From the NCBI RefSeq assembly GCF_014695715.1, contig NZ_JACJOT010000003.1, forward strand, positions 248,001 through 312,000: a stretch of 64,000 bases of DNA, written 5' to 3'. Source of the stretch: Microcoleus sp. FACHB-68. GTDB lineage: Bacteria > Cyanobacteriota > Cyanobacteriia > Cyanobacteriales > Oscillatoriaceae. Positions within the stretch are counted from its first letter, which is position 1, and each line of letters opens with the position of its first letter. The position numbers and the translations under genes were made by a program. This document shows positions 1 through 8,192 of this stretch, one piece after another. The notes beneath the pieces were generated by a model that worked only from the letters and a program-made list of their open reading frames with translations, made no database searches and was not told the origin of the DNA.

Positions 1-547
1 CGTTGATGAAGCCGAAATGAAGCCGGTGAATATTCACGATGGGTTAGATAGTACGCTGCTAATTTTGAGCAACCGGCTCAAACCGAAACCAGACCGGCCT
101 AACATTCAGATCATTAAAGAATATGGCGAACTGCCACTGATAGACTGTTATGCCGGCCAGCTAAACCAAGTATTTATGAATGTTTTAGCCAATGCAATTG
201 ACGCCTTAGAAGAGTATGATAAACATCGCTCACTGGCGCAGATGCGAGCAAATCCAAGTCAAATTACAATTAGCACTTCTCTACTAACTGCAAATCCCAG
301 AAAGGGAAGTGAGGAAAAGTCCAAATTTGTGGCGATCCGAATTGCCGACAATGGCCCTGGTGTTCCTGAAGAATTACAGCATCAAGTGTTCGATCCTTTC
401 TTCACCACAAAAGCAGTTGGTAAAGGCACGGGAATTGGCTTAGCAATTAGCTATCAAATTGTTGTGGAAAAACACGGCGGGAATTTTAAATGTGTTTCCC
501 AACCCAACAAGGGAACAGAATTTTGGATTGAAATTCCCCTGAAATAA
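1..547 (+). CDS. Sensor histidine kinase, C-terminal ATPase part (5' end outside window)
   Basis: The frame is open from base 2 and has no stop before the window edge, so this is the 3' part of a longer gene. The visible part is a HATPase_c domain: an N box (NVLANAIDAL), a G1 box (ADNGPGVPEE), an F box (FDPFFTTK) and a G2 box (GTGIGLAIS), ending in IEIPLK. These motifs bind ATP for autophosphorylation of a histidine that would lie upstream of the window. The F box FDPFFTTK with KGTGIGL is typical of NtrB-like and other large cyanobacterial kinases. Sensor domains cannot be seen, so the signal is unknown. A convergent caspase-like gene follows after 85 bases. Confidence 0.9.
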   Translation, partial: VDEAEMKPVNIHDGLDSTLLILSNRLKPKPDRPNIQIIKEYGELPLIDCYAGQLNQVFMNVLANAIDALEEYDKHRSLAQMRANPSQITISTSLLTANPRKGSEEKSKFVAIRIADNGPGVPEELQHQVFDPFFTTKAVGKGTGIGLAISYQIVVEKHGGNFKCVSQPNKGTEFWIEIPLK

Positions 548-632
548 AATAGCCGGCATGAGGCAAGGCTGCGCCAACCTCAAGGGATGAGAATTGAAGA
601 TAACTTCTGACTCATCCCCCATGCCTGATCTT

Positions 633-2480
633 TTATCGCTTCACTTTTTGTTTCCACTGGGTGATCGCTTTCTGAGCTTTCGCATAAGTTGGGGTAGAAG
701 CCGGCACTAAATTGGCAGCTTCAATCGCCGCGCTGAATCGACCCCGTGCCGCTCGATACAGGGCAATTTCATTAAAGATCGCTGCACTCCACCGCGCGAT
801 TAATTTCTGAGCTTCCCCGTATTTCGGTTGGCCGGCAGGAATTTGACCGGCAGTGGCGATCGCCAGGGTGTAAGAATCAAGCTGTCCCCGACGGATCGAG
901 CCGGCAGCCGTAGTCAGCAACTTCTGATTTGCCTGCTGCATTTTAAATAGCTGTTGCCATTGACCGATCAGCTTTTGCGCTTGAGCGTTTAATTCTGGCC
1001 GATCTTGCGGCACAAGCTTAGCTGCTGCGATCGCTCCCTGAAAGTTTCCCTGCTTAGCGCGTCCGAGGGCAATATCCAAAATCACCCCACCCCAGCGCTC
1101 AATATTCTGCTGCGCTTCCGCGTAGAGTGGATCACTGGGGGGTATCTGGCCGGCAGTGACGATCGCCGAACTAAAATGCGAGGCTTGAACCGGCTGAATG
1201 GTCAGAATTGCCTTATCGAGAAGCGTTTGACTTGGCACCGGCTGAGCGGGTGGCGCTGCCGCCTGCGGCTTTTGAGCAGCGGAAGAGGTCTCTTTCGGCG
1301 CGGCTGCCGGCTGGTTTGCTTGATCGCTGCCGGCCACCATTGAGCTAGTCTCCGGTGTTGATAGGTTCACAATTGCCACCCGACTCACCGCCACACCCAA
1401 CAGCAACACAAACGCCGCCGCACCTCCCCACAGCAACCATTTTTGGGACGACACCGGCTCTTGAGATTTGGGAGTTTCCGAGGAATTGTCCGATAGTACG
1501 GGTGCAGTATCAGCCGGCTCAGCAGCCGGTTTTCCCATCTCCGAACCCGCACCAGCAGATTTTAAGGGAACATCCGGCGGCAGCGCAAAATTACCCGGTT
1601 CGTGACGACTCCCATTAAACCCATTGCCGCTAAGTGGGGAATACTCCACCGAAGGCGTCACAAAGCCATTGCCGAGGTGGGGTTCGCTGGAAGATGAAAA
1701 CCCGCTGGCGGCGGCCTTACTGGCGGTGACAGCGTCATTTTGCGGCCAAATTACCTGGTGGATTTTTTCACGCGGGTTGACCACCATCAGCGGTTCCTGC
1801 ACCGGCAGCCAGTGGTGTTCACTCAATTCTGGCAAGCGGTGGTTGAGATAGCGTTCCAAACTGTCGAGATCGACGCAGCGGTTATAGCGCAAACCTTCTA
1901 GAAGCGCTGCGGTAAACAAGCCGTGATGCAGCGCACTCACTTCGCGGGAAAATTGACCAGGCCGGCAAGAAAGCAGCGTCGGAATTTCCAAGCGTTTGGC
2001 CAATTCCACCGTCTCAGTGCCGATGGCATCATTGCTTCGCATACTGGAAGCGCGGTTCATATCCAGCACCACCAATACCATCTCTGCCGGCGCTGCCTTT
2101 AGCGTGGCGAACAGCTCTCGCATGGGGATGCCAGTGGTGGGGATATCCGTGGGGTCGCCTTCTGCTGGCATCAAGAAATCTTGACCTTCCCAGCTCATCC
2201 CATAGCCGCTGAAAAAGCACCACAATAAATCACCCGGTTGCACTTGCTCCCGACACTGCCGATCCAGCCATGCCAGAATATTTTCTTTACTCGGATAGGT
2301 TGAGTGTTCATCTGCCGGTGGCGAAGTGTCTGTGAGCAACACACACCGCTCTGCCGGCAAACGAGCTTCACCCACCAAGAAATTTCCTAACGCCTGTGCA
2401 TCCTGCTGGGCGTAGCTTAAAGGCTGGAAGAACTGATATTGGTTAATACCAATTGCGATGCAAGCCTGATTTTTCACCAC
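633..2480 (-). CDS. Caspase-like (orthocaspase family) protein with dead YN active site, one membrane segment and C-terminal repeats
   Basis: A 615-residue protein starting at GTG. Residues about 5-235 have the caspase p20 fold pattern (AIGINQY near the N-terminus, VLVVLD strand). The usual catalytic His (SGHG) is Tyr93 in FFSGYG, and the usual Cys (DxCxSG) is Asn142 in LDMNRAS, so hydrolysis is not expected. Such YN pseudo-orthocaspases are known in cyanobacteria; their role is unsettled. A Pro/Ser/Ala-rich linker follows, then a membrane segment at about 348-372 and an alanine-rich linker. The last 190 residues hold related repeats of the form AIxxAxxxP...AQKxIxxW. The likely topology is cytoplasmic caspase-like domain with repeats outside. 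A binding or scaffold role is inferred. Confidence 0.85.
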   Translation of the reverse strand: MVKNQACIAIGINQYQFFQPLSYAQQDAQALGNFLVGEARLPAERCVLLTDTSPPADEHSTYPSKENILAWLDRQCREQVQPGDLLWCFFSGYGMSWEGQDFLMPAEGDPTDIPTTGIPMRELFATLKAAPAEMVLVVLDMNRASSMRSNDAIGTETVELAKRLEIPTLLSCRPGQFSREVSALHHGLFTAALLEGLRYNRCVDLDSLERYLNHRLPELSEHHWLPVQEPLMVVNPREKIHQVIWPQNDAVTASKAAASGFSSSSEPHLGNGFVTPSVEYSPLSGNGFNGSRHEPGNFALPPDVPLKSAGAGSEMGKPAAEPADTAPVLSDNSSETPKSQEPVSSQKWLLWGGAAAFVLLLGVAVSRVAIVNLSTPETSSMVAGSDQANQPAAAPKETSSAAQKPQAAAPPAQPVPSQTLLDKAILTIQPVQASHFSSAIVTAGQIPPSDPLYAEAQQNIERWGGVILDIALGRAKQGNFQGAIAAAKLVPQDRPELNAQAQKLIGQWQQLFKMQQANQKLLTTAAGSIRRGQLDSYTLAIATAGQIPAGQPKYGEAQKLIARWSAAIFNEIALYRAARGRFSAAIEAANLVPASTPTYAKAQKAITQWKQKVKR

Positions 2481-2836
2481 AGATGCTTGAAATCCGTACT
2501 AGATTGCGTGCCCAAAACATAGCACAGATAGGGTATCAGTTTCCGTCAAAAAACTTAAATTTTGCACAGTTAACCGGCAACTTTTTATTAGTTAGTCTAG
2601 AGATGTTGGCTGCAACGTCTCGACTGCATCAAGGTGCCGGTATAACTGCTCACCCGCCTGGTACCGGCAGCGCGTTGCCCCGAAAAGATGCCGACTGTGC
2701 GACGCTTCGCCCCTTCCCAAGTCTGCCTTGTACAAGACATTGTGGGAGAATAAACTGAAGTTGGAGCAGTCACTTTTCCGGCCACCAAATTTAACGCTCA
2801 ACCCACTGGAACCGTTACCCAACAAGGAGTCCATAC
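2481..2836. promoter_or_regulatory. Divergent intergenic region with a clear ribosome binding site for the V4R gene
   Basis: This 356-base stretch separates the leftward caspase-like gene from the rightward V4R gene, so it should hold promoters for both. AAGGAG at 2824-2829 lies 7 bases before the ATG at 2837 and fixes that start. No convincing -10/-35 pair or operator could be picked by eye. Confidence 0.45.
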
Positions 2837-3568
2837 ATGGCCACCCCCGCTAACAGGGAGTTTGCGCTCACACCCGCCTCATCCGCGCCCCAGACATCTG
2901 GCCAAAAACACTCCCAGAAAGGCAAGTATCCTAAAAAACATAACCATTATGGGTTTCAGGATTTTTTTCAGATGCAGCCCCAATCTGGCATCATTACTGA
3001 CTGGAATGACAGCCGAAATATTTTCACCAGTGAAGACTTTATTATCGGCTTGCAAGAAGGTTTAGAAGAAGAAGTGGGCAACGCTTCTGGCGTCATCATG
3101 TACACCATTGGTTGCGAATGGGGAGCCAAGGATGCCGTCGTTTTTCGAGAGTGGTTTGAAAAGGAATTTGAACGAGATATCCACAGTTCTAATTTAATGT
3201 TTTTGTTAGAAACTTGGTGGTGGCCTTTCACGGCTCAGGGATGGGGTCGGTGGGAGGTAGACATGAGTGATCGCAAGCAGGGATTTATCTTTATTAATCT
3301 TTTTGATTCAGCGGTGGCTCGCACATTAGGAGATGTCGGTAAACCCGTTTGTTATCTTTATGCCGGCCTGTTTGCCGGTTTCTTTAGCAGTCTGGTAAAA
3401 AAACCTCTCAACTGCATTGAAATTCAGTGTTATTCAATGGGAGAAACCTACTGTAAGTTTTTGCTAGGAAATAAAGATCGAATTGATGCCGCATCTTTCT
3501 GGCTGAATGAAGGAGCTACTGCCCGCGATATTCAGAAGCGTTTGCTGGATGGAGAGAGACTAAAATGA
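2837..3568 (+). CDS. V4R (4-vinyl reductase) domain protein, Slr0144-like
   Basis: A 243-residue soluble protein. The first 40 residues are Lys/Ser/Pro-rich and low in complexity; the rest is a V4R-type domain (GLQEGLEEEVGNASGVIMY, then FINLFDSAVART, YAGLFAGFFSSL and CYSMGETYCKFLLG). V4R is a small-molecule-binding domain first seen near bacteriochlorophyll 4-vinyl reductase. In Synechocystis, slr0144 and slr0147 carry it inside a cluster linked to photosystem II assembly. The gene order here (V4R, small unknown, phycobilisome-like, V4R, plus ferredoxin) matches that cluster. Its stop overlaps the next start by 4 bases (ATGA), so translation is coupled. The ligand is unknown. Confidence 0.8.
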   Translation: MATPANREFALTPASSAPQTSGQKHSQKGKYPKKHNHYGFQDFFQMQPQSGIITDWNDSRNIFTSEDFIIGLQEGLEEEVGNASGVIMYTIGCEWGAKDAVVFREWFEKEFERDIHSSNLMFLLETWWWPFTAQGWGRWEVDMSDRKQGFIFINLFDSAVARTLGDVGKPVCYLYAGLFAGFFSSLVKKPLNCIEIQCYSMGETYCKFLLGNKDRIDAASFWLNEGATARDIQKRLLDGERLK

Positions 3569-3915
3569 CCGCTAAAACTTCCGGGCAAGGAAAGGCGACC
3601 GGCAAGAAAAAACAACCTAAAGATTCTCCGACTGACACTTCATTTTTTACCGTTCATTCTGATTGGTTGCAACAGTCAGTTCAAGAATTTTTTAGCAATT
3701 GTAATTGGCAAGGTCAACCCCTAGCGTTTCAAGACGCGCAACAAGACGGCCAGCCCCTGCCTTTAACTGTGCCGGTGGCAGAATTTTTCCGGGCATTACC
3801 TTGGGATGGAAAGCCGGCAGTCGGTTCGCTGCCAAAGCCATCTGTCAGCGTGCCGGTGAAAACACCTTCTGAGCCGGCAGAAACCACATTAGCGGATCTC
3901 GTGGATTTGTTTTAA
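3565..3915 (+). CDS. Conserved small protein of unknown function, Slr0145-like position
   Basis: A 116-residue protein whose ATG overlaps the stop of the V4R gene, so it is translationally coupled to it. The N-terminus is Lys/Gly-rich. The core has two related segments with aromatic pairs (WLQQSVQEFFSNCNWQGQPL and VAEFFRALPWDGKP). A Pro/Ser linker leads to an acidic C-terminal tail (ETTLADLVDLF) that could be a docking peptide. No membrane segment or known catalytic motif is seen. The position corresponds to slr0145 in the Synechocystis cluster; the identity is inferred from order, not from a motif. Confidence 0.7.
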   Translation: MTAKTSGQGKATGKKKQPKDSPTDTSFFTVHSDWLQQSVQEFFSNCNWQGQPLAFQDAQQDGQPLPLTVPVAEFFRALPWDGKPAVGSLPKPSVSVPVKTPSEPAETTLADLVDLF

Positions 3916-4018
3916 CGAACATTTGTAACCGGAAGGAAAACGGAAAAAAGTTTTCATCAACGCGCCCAATTTTCCTTTCATCCTTCATTTTTTAACCTTT
4001 TCTAATCAGTGTAAACCG

Positions 4019-4489
4019 ATGCATCCCAAGATTGAAGCTTTACTTGACCAGGCAGAAAGCCGATACTTAAAGCCAGAAGAACTTGACAGCTTTAAGCATT
4101 ATGCAATTTCCCTCGCTCAAAGCTTAAAAACTTATGAACTCCTGCGAGAGCAAGAAGTCGCCATTTTCCAACCCGTTGCCGATCAACTAATCAAAGCATT
4201 TCCCGATACTAACCAAGAAATCTTAGAGCGATCCTTAAAGAATTGGCTGCTAATCTTGCGTCACTGTGCGATGGCAATGCTTTTGAATGACCGAGATTTT
4301 TTACAACAAAATCTGCTTGACTGGCTCAAAGGCTTAGTGCAAACTCACCAAAGGATGGCCGTTGAAACAAAGCTCTATCAACTGCTACAAGAGCGTTTGA
4401 CGGGATTGCTATCTCCCCAGGCACTAGCTTTGTTGCAGCCGTATTTAACCCAAGCTCAGACCGCCCTTTTACAGGGTACAGAGTCTTGA
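4019..4489 (+). CDS. Phycobilisome-like globin-fold protein lacking the bilin cysteine (Slr0146-like)
   Basis: A 156-residue, mostly helical protein. The segment RSLKNWLLILRHCAMAMLLND (residues 71-91) aligns by eye with the chromophore helix of allophycocyanin (RC-L-R-D...LR...D): Leu80-Arg81 and Asp91 match, but the bilin-attachment Cys is Ser72 and the conserved Asp is Asn75. A chromophore is therefore unlikely. Two paralogues are in the window, at 5469-5933 and 21877-22386. In Synechocystis, slr0146 sits at this place in the gene order. A role as a protein-protein partner in photosynthetic complex assembly is inferred. The assignment to the phycobilisome family rests on a short motif and helical pattern. 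Confidence 0.65.
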   Translation: MHPKIEALLDQAESRYLKPEELDSFKHYAISLAQSLKTYELLREQEVAIFQPVADQLIKAFPDTNQEILERSLKNWLLILRHCAMAMLLNDRDFLQQNLLDWLKGLVQTHQRMAVETKLYQLLQERLTGLLSPQALALLQPYLTQAQTALLQGTES

Positions 4490-4567
4490 TTTCGTCCTGA
4501 AAAATTCAGAATTTACGATTTTGAATTTTGAAAAATTGAAAATTCTAGCTAACAATTAATTATTAAC

Positions 4568-5224
4568 ATGATTGCGATCGCTGATTTACTTGAGTCCAAA
4601 CGCCTCCCTGGAAATTACTTTGCCCCCGCTACCTATATTCGCGGCGATCTTGAGCTGGGTTTGTTAGAAAATCGTCGAGGCGATCGTTTCCTAGCTTTAC
4701 CAGATACTTTAATAAAGGCAATTTACCAAGGTCTTGAACAAGAAACCGGCCAAGCCGCACGCTTGGTGCTGTTTAACTGTGGTCGCTGGTGGGGCAAAAA
4801 CTTCTACGTTCGTTTTTGTGAAGAAGTCAGTGAATACTACGGCAAGCCTTTAGCTGAAATGGAAATGGTTGAATTTCTTCAATGCTTCCAACAGTGCTGG
4901 AAAACCCTGGGTTGGGGAACGTTTGAATTTGACCAAACCTATTATCAGCAGGGATTTCTAGAAGTGAGAATTAGTAACTCTCCTTTTGCGGAAAGCGCAC
5001 CCAAAACCGATCGTCCCGCGTGTTTTTTAGAAGCCGGCATCTTAAGTGCCTTTTTCAGTCAGCTCACAAGTCGAGATATCCACGCCTTACAAACAACCTG
5101 CGAATCAATGGGTGCAGAAACCAATCGATTTATTATTGGCTTAACAGAACGTCTCAAGCCGGCAGAAGCTTGGGTTGCAGAAGGGCACAATCACGACAAA
5201 ATCCTGGCTCTTTTGTGCGACTGA
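4568..5224 (+). CDS. V4R (4-vinyl reductase) domain protein, Slr0147-like
   Basis: A 218-residue paralogue of the protein at 2837-3568, without the low-complexity N-terminus. Shared landmarks are the YQGLEQETGQAARLVLFNCG segment, a W-rich middle (CWKTLGWGTFEF), FLEAGILSAFFSQL and CESMGAETNRFIIG. It starts at ATG 4568, which is embedded in a HIP1 octamer context (ATGATTGCGATCGC), and no strong Shine-Dalgarno sequence precedes it. The gene is last in the rightward group. Two different V4R proteins in one cluster suggest a heteromer, which is inference. Confidence 0.78.
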   Translation: MIAIADLLESKRLPGNYFAPATYIRGDLELGLLENRRGDRFLALPDTLIKAIYQGLEQETGQAARLVLFNCGRWWGKNFYVRFCEEVSEYYGKPLAEMEMVEFLQCFQQCWKTLGWGTFEFDQTYYQQGFLEVRISNSPFAESAPKTDRPACFLEAGILSAFFSQLTSRDIHALQTTCESMGAETNRFIIGLTERLKPAEAWVAEGHNHDKILALLCD

Positions 5225-5299
5225 AAAGAGCAGTTTATTAAAAACAGAAATATTTTACTGAGGTTATCTACACTTAGTTAATTTCAGTAAAATGCTCTC

Positions 5300-5385
5300 C
5301 ATCTGCGTTTATCTGCGGACGCAGGTGGAACTCCTATGACGAGCGTAGCACATTCGGGTTTCACCTGCGGAATCTGCGGTTAAAA
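5300..5385. repeat. Dispersed 'atctgcgtttatctgcgg' intergenic repeat with inverted arms
   Basis: The intergenic stretch between convergent genes contains repeated ATCTGCG units. Arms CGCAGGTGGAA (5320-5330) and TTCACCTGCG (5360-5369) can pair. A related element lies at 56998-57126. It could act as a bidirectional terminator for the two convergent genes, though no T-tract is obvious. Confidence 0.5.
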
Positions 5386-5468
5386 ATAATCTTTGCAAAG
5401 TATTAATAATCTCTGAAGCTCATCTTCAGAGCTAACAACATAGAATAAATGCATTTAGTTTTGCAAGA

Positions 5469-5933
5469 TTATTTTTTGAGCCGGTGTAATTCCCAAATAG
5501 GAGAAAAAATCGCCGCTTCTTCAGGCGTTAAATACTGCTTAATCACCTCAAGCATCACTTGATAAGTAATATTCGCACTGCGATCCGCCTCCAGCGCACG
5601 CAGAATAGAGTGGAACCAAAGAATAAAGCCGTTCCGCAGCCGGTCGATATCATTGGTTAACAAAGCAGCAGACGTGTATCGCAAAACCCGCACCGTGTCG
5701 AGTCGCCATTTAGCCGTCGCATCCTCGGAACCACTGCGAAATAAATTTGGGTCAATTGACAGAACTTTTGCTTGTACTTTCCGAAGAATTTCTGCTTCAG
5801 CCGCTTGAATTTTTTTGTAAGCATTTAAGCGCAAATTAAACGTCTTAAAATAATCTTTCAAAAACTGCAATTCAGCAGCCGTAGCATAACGACCATCCGC
5901 TGCCACACTCAAGCGGGTCAGTTTGCTTAACAT
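5469..5933 (-). CDS. Phycobilisome-like globin-fold protein with Trp at the bilin position (Slr0149-like)
   Basis: A 154-residue helical protein. KWRLDTVRVLRYTSAALLTND (residues 75-95) lines up with the allophycocyanin chromophore helix, with Asp79, Leu84-Arg85 and Asp95 conserved but Trp76 in place of the bilin Cys. CAGGAAG lies just upstream of the ATG (5933) and supports the start. It is downstream of the ferredoxin gene on the same strand, separated by about 80 bases, repeating the slr0148-slr0149 order of Synechocystis in an inverted block. Light-harvesting is unlikely without the Cys; a structural or assembly role is inferred. Confidence 0.65.
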   Translation of the reverse strand: MLSKLTRLSVAADGRYATAAELQFLKDYFKTFNLRLNAYKKIQAAEAEILRKVQAKVLSIDPNLFRSGSEDATAKWRLDTVRVLRYTSAALLTNDIDRLRNGFILWFHSILRALEADRSANITYQVMLEVIKQYLTPEEAAIFSPIWELHRLKK

Positions 5934-6014
5934 AAATCACTTCCTGCAACACCAGAGCGTTAAATGATTTTAGATGAAAATTACAATCTAAAATCCCAGC
6001 GATTGTAGCCGTTT

Positions 6015-6497
6015 TTAAGCATCTCGCGTGTGAACGAGATATTCCCCAACTTGGAAGCGAGTTTCTTCTAGTTGGGTAATGATGGAACGAGTAATTAACT
6101 TGCCGGCTTCCACAACAACCTGGCCGGTAATCGGGTGGAGCAAATCTTGTTCGGCGCGGCGACCAATGAGGGCGTTAACATCTTGAATTGCGTTGATGTA
6201 CATCCCCGTGGGGACTTCCACAACTACCCCTTCATCCATGACTCGTGCCTGACAGGCGAGGCGAGAGTTTGTTTGAGATCTGGTAATAATTTCTAGGGTT
6301 CGCTGTTCCCGCCGGTTCATGGGAGAGAGGCTGTCCATCCCCTGTTTGATGAAAACATGGCAGGTGGCACACATCCCCCGACCCCCACATTCTTTCAGCA
6401 CGTTTAGTTCGTGCGCTAGCAATGCTGAGAGGATGTTGGTATTGGTTTGAACTGCGGCTTCGTAGGCAAGGGGATCTAAGCGAATCGTCTTGACCAT
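6015..6497 (-). CDS. [2Fe-2S] ferredoxin, adrenodoxin-type, Slr0148 (Fd5)-like
   Basis: A 160-residue soluble electron carrier. Cluster ligands are visible as Cys37, Cys43, Cys46 and Cys82 (C-x5-C-x2-C-x35-C), a spacing of the adrenodoxin/Fdx class rather than the plant-type PetF class (C-x4-C). About 60 residues follow the ferredoxin fold (ITGQVVVEAGKLITRSII...), longer than a plain ferredoxin. In Synechocystis, Slr0148 lies among V4R and phycobilisome-like genes and is reported as a target of the kinase SpkG; an SpkG-like gene lies here at 19760. The redox partner is unknown. It probably forms one transcript with the gene at 5469. Confidence 0.85.
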   Translation of the reverse strand: MVKTIRLDPLAYEAAVQTNTNILSALLAHELNVLKECGGRGMCATCHVFIKQGMDSLSPMNRREQRTLEIITRSQTNSRLACQARVMDEGVVVEVPTGMYINAIQDVNALIGRRAEQDLLHPITGQVVVEAGKLITRSIITQLEETRFQVGEYLVHTRDA

Positions 6498-6666
6498 GTT
6501 GGTTTGTGTCGTGAGGGTAACGAGACTCAGCGTTTGAGTCCTAAAATCTAGGATGGCACAGACTGGCCGGAGGTGGGGGAGTGCTGAGAGGGAGAGTGGC
6601 AGAGAAAGTGAGGTAATTTTATTCCGCGAAGGAGTAAACAGTCGATGAGTTTAGGCTGCGGGGTTG

Positions 6667-6810
6667 AAATCACCGGCTTTTACCAACGGTAATAGCGATA
6701 GGGATCATCCCCTTGCTCGAAATCTGTTCGATAATCAGGGTGATACAAGCGATTGAGGTTATTCACCGGCTTGAAAATTTGGCTGTCAGCCTTAAAAGTT
6801 GCCCCATATT
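6667..6810 (-). pseudogene. Orphan copy of the last ~40 codons of the GH2-like gene at 9154
   Basis: These 144 bases match 9142-9285 with only about a dozen differences, including two compensating single-base indels. Read leftward they still encode the C-terminus ending DDPYRYYRW and its TAA, but the frame is lost a few codons upstream, where TAA closes it. It therefore cannot be a gene. It is a partial duplication of the 3' end of the gene at 9154-12978, in the same orientation. The rest of the 366-base gap 6498-6863 holds nothing else recognised. Confidence 0.85.
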
Positions 6811-6863
6811 ACCGTCCGCTCCACTGCGTTGTTAGCCTGCGCTGCGTCACGCTCGATAGGCGT

Positions 6864-7229
6864 TTACAACTCGTCGATCGTCACCAACCCACCTTCCGTA
6901 AACTGAATCATTAGTTCTTGTTCATTGAGCAGAGCAGTACCAATTAAAGGTCGTCGCCCAGTAGCAAATACACGAACATCTCGTTCCACTCTATCCCAAA
7001 GGATTGTTGCTTGATGAACGGGAAGAAAAACTGAACTGTTATCTGCCAAGTTTGCCGGCAGATTATATAGGAATGGAAGCCTCAGCAAGTTTACTGCTTC
7101 TGGTGGTAGGCAAAGGTGATCCGTAAAACCTGTATCTATAACAAACTCGATTGGGAAAGTTGCGCCATTCACCAAGAGAAATGTCAACGAGACGATCGCG
7201 TGCCTATCAACCACAATACCGGAAATCAC
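6864..7229 (-). CDS. Clan AA (retropepsin-like) aspartic protease family protein
   Basis: A 121-residue protein with one Asp-Thr-Gly triad (Asp32-Thr33-Gly34 in FVIDTGFTDHLCLP) and a later hydrophobic-Gly segment (LIGTALL) typical of clan AA. A single-motif chain of this size would act as a homodimer, as retropepsins do. Such short proteases are common in cyanobacteria, usually after a small unknown gene. Its start overlaps the end of that partner (7207-7497) by 23 bases, so the two are coupled. The substrate is unknown, and a role as protease rather than a binding fold is not proven. Confidence 0.75.
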   Translation of the reverse strand: MISGIVVDRHAIVSLTFLLVNGATFPIEFVIDTGFTDHLCLPPEAVNLLRLPFLYNLPANLADNSSVFLPVHQATILWDRVERDVRVFATGRRPLIGTALLNEQELMIQFTEGGLVTIDEL

Positions 7230-7497
7230 TGCTCACCCGCTCCATCACACCACCGAAAGAAGCCGCCACATTATAGCCGATGCGGATTCCAAAGAGCCTT
7301 GCATACGGATGCTTTGCATAGAGGTTTCGCGCTGCTTGTAGCCCCGTTTCATCAACTTCATAGTCACCTGTCTCAATGTTGATGATGACCATTTTGCCAA
7401 TATTTTCCTCTGCCTCAACCTTTTGACGAATTCCACCCTCGTAGATTTGGTAGGCGCGTTTCGCAACTTCTTCACTGCTCAACAGGATTGCTTGCAT
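7207..7497 (-). CDS. Small conserved partner of the aspartic protease, function unknown
   Basis: A 96-residue protein taken from the ATG at 7497 (MQAILLSSEEVAKRAYQIYE); the open frame continues upstream but reads as unconserved basic sequence. The chain has an N-terminal helix and a strand/turn core (GKMVIINIETGDYEVDETG, then AARNLYAKHPYARLFGIRIG). Proteins of this sort, 'YEVD...G..AA..L...P.A..F..RIG', are frequent directly before clan AA proteases in cyanobacteria. The 23-base overlap with the protease supports a working pair. It could be an antitoxin-like or chaperone partner; this is inference. Confidence 0.65.
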   Translation of the reverse strand: MQAILLSSEEVAKRAYQIYEGGIRQKVEAEENIGKMVIINIETGDYEVDETGLQAARNLYAKHPYARLFGIRIGYNVAASFGGVMERVSSDFRYCG

Positions 7498-7595
7498 AGG
7501 TTGACTCCCGATCGCGATTCGGCTTCTGTGGACTTCTCTATGATATTCCACAGGTCGGTAGGATGAGCTAATGCCCATCCTACTACTGGCTACAA

Positions 7596-7841
7596 TTAGG
7601 GATTAGAGCGTAAGAATTGTAGCGATGCCTGTTGCAAGTTGATGAGGATCAATTGCCCAGACGATGGAACCAAAGCTCTAAGATCTTGGCAAGTGACCCA
7701 ACGCCCTGCACCCGTTGGCGTGTTGTCAGCCACAAGACAGACCCGATACGTCTTTCCTGCCATAATTCTATCGGCCACGATTCTCCTAAACTCTCGCTCG
7801 CGAGTCACGTTTGAATTGAGAACGTTGATGTTTGCACACAT
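7596..7841 (-). CDS. Hypothetical protein, 81 residues
   Basis: A short reading frame on the same strand as, and 98 bases upstream of, the protease pair. The middle (GKTYRVCLVADNTPTGAGRWVTCQDLRALVPSSGQLILINLQQ) looks like a compact alpha/beta peptide with plausible codon use. No motif was recognised. It could be a real small gene or a remnant in this scrap region. Confidence 0.4.
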   Translation of the reverse strand: MCANINVLNSNVTREREFRRIVADRIMAGKTYRVCLVADNTPTGAGRWVTCQDLRALVPSSGQLILINLQQASLQFLRSNP

Positions 7842-7891
7842 TCCAGTCCGTTAATCTGCATTGTTATGGCGAGATCGCCACAAAGTTCAGG

Positions 7892-8068
7892 CTAATTTTG
7901 TGAAGACTCATTCAGTTGCTGCTGAAGTTGTTGAACTTCCTCAATCGATAAGGCTGTGGAAGGGGCAATAATATTGATCGCCACTCCTCTAAGCAAGAGA
8001 TTGATAGCGATCGCCCGATTTCTTTCTTCCTCAGCCTCTCTCGGTATCGAACGATAAACGGTGGATTC
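7892..8068 (-). pseudogene. C-terminal remnant of an Rpn-family nuclease / putative transposase
   Basis: Read leftward, 58 codons are open between an in-frame TAG (8069-8071) and the stop at 7892-7894, with no start codon. The peptide (AIAINLLLRGVAINIIAPST, then LSIEEVQQLQQQL) matches the characteristic tail of Rpn/PD-(D/E)xK recombination-promoting nucleases that are abundant in cyanobacteria. The nuclease domain is missing, so this is a dead 3' fragment. It marks the 6.8-9.1 kb region as a site of past insertion and decay. Confidence 0.7.
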
Positions 8069-8192
8069 CTACATGATGTCTCTCCGTAATATGCGATATA
8101 GGAATAAGTGATTAAGTTTTTCCTAACTGTTCTTGCGTCTTTGTCAAGATTTTGAGATATTATATTGAAAAATCAATTCAAATAGAAAAATC

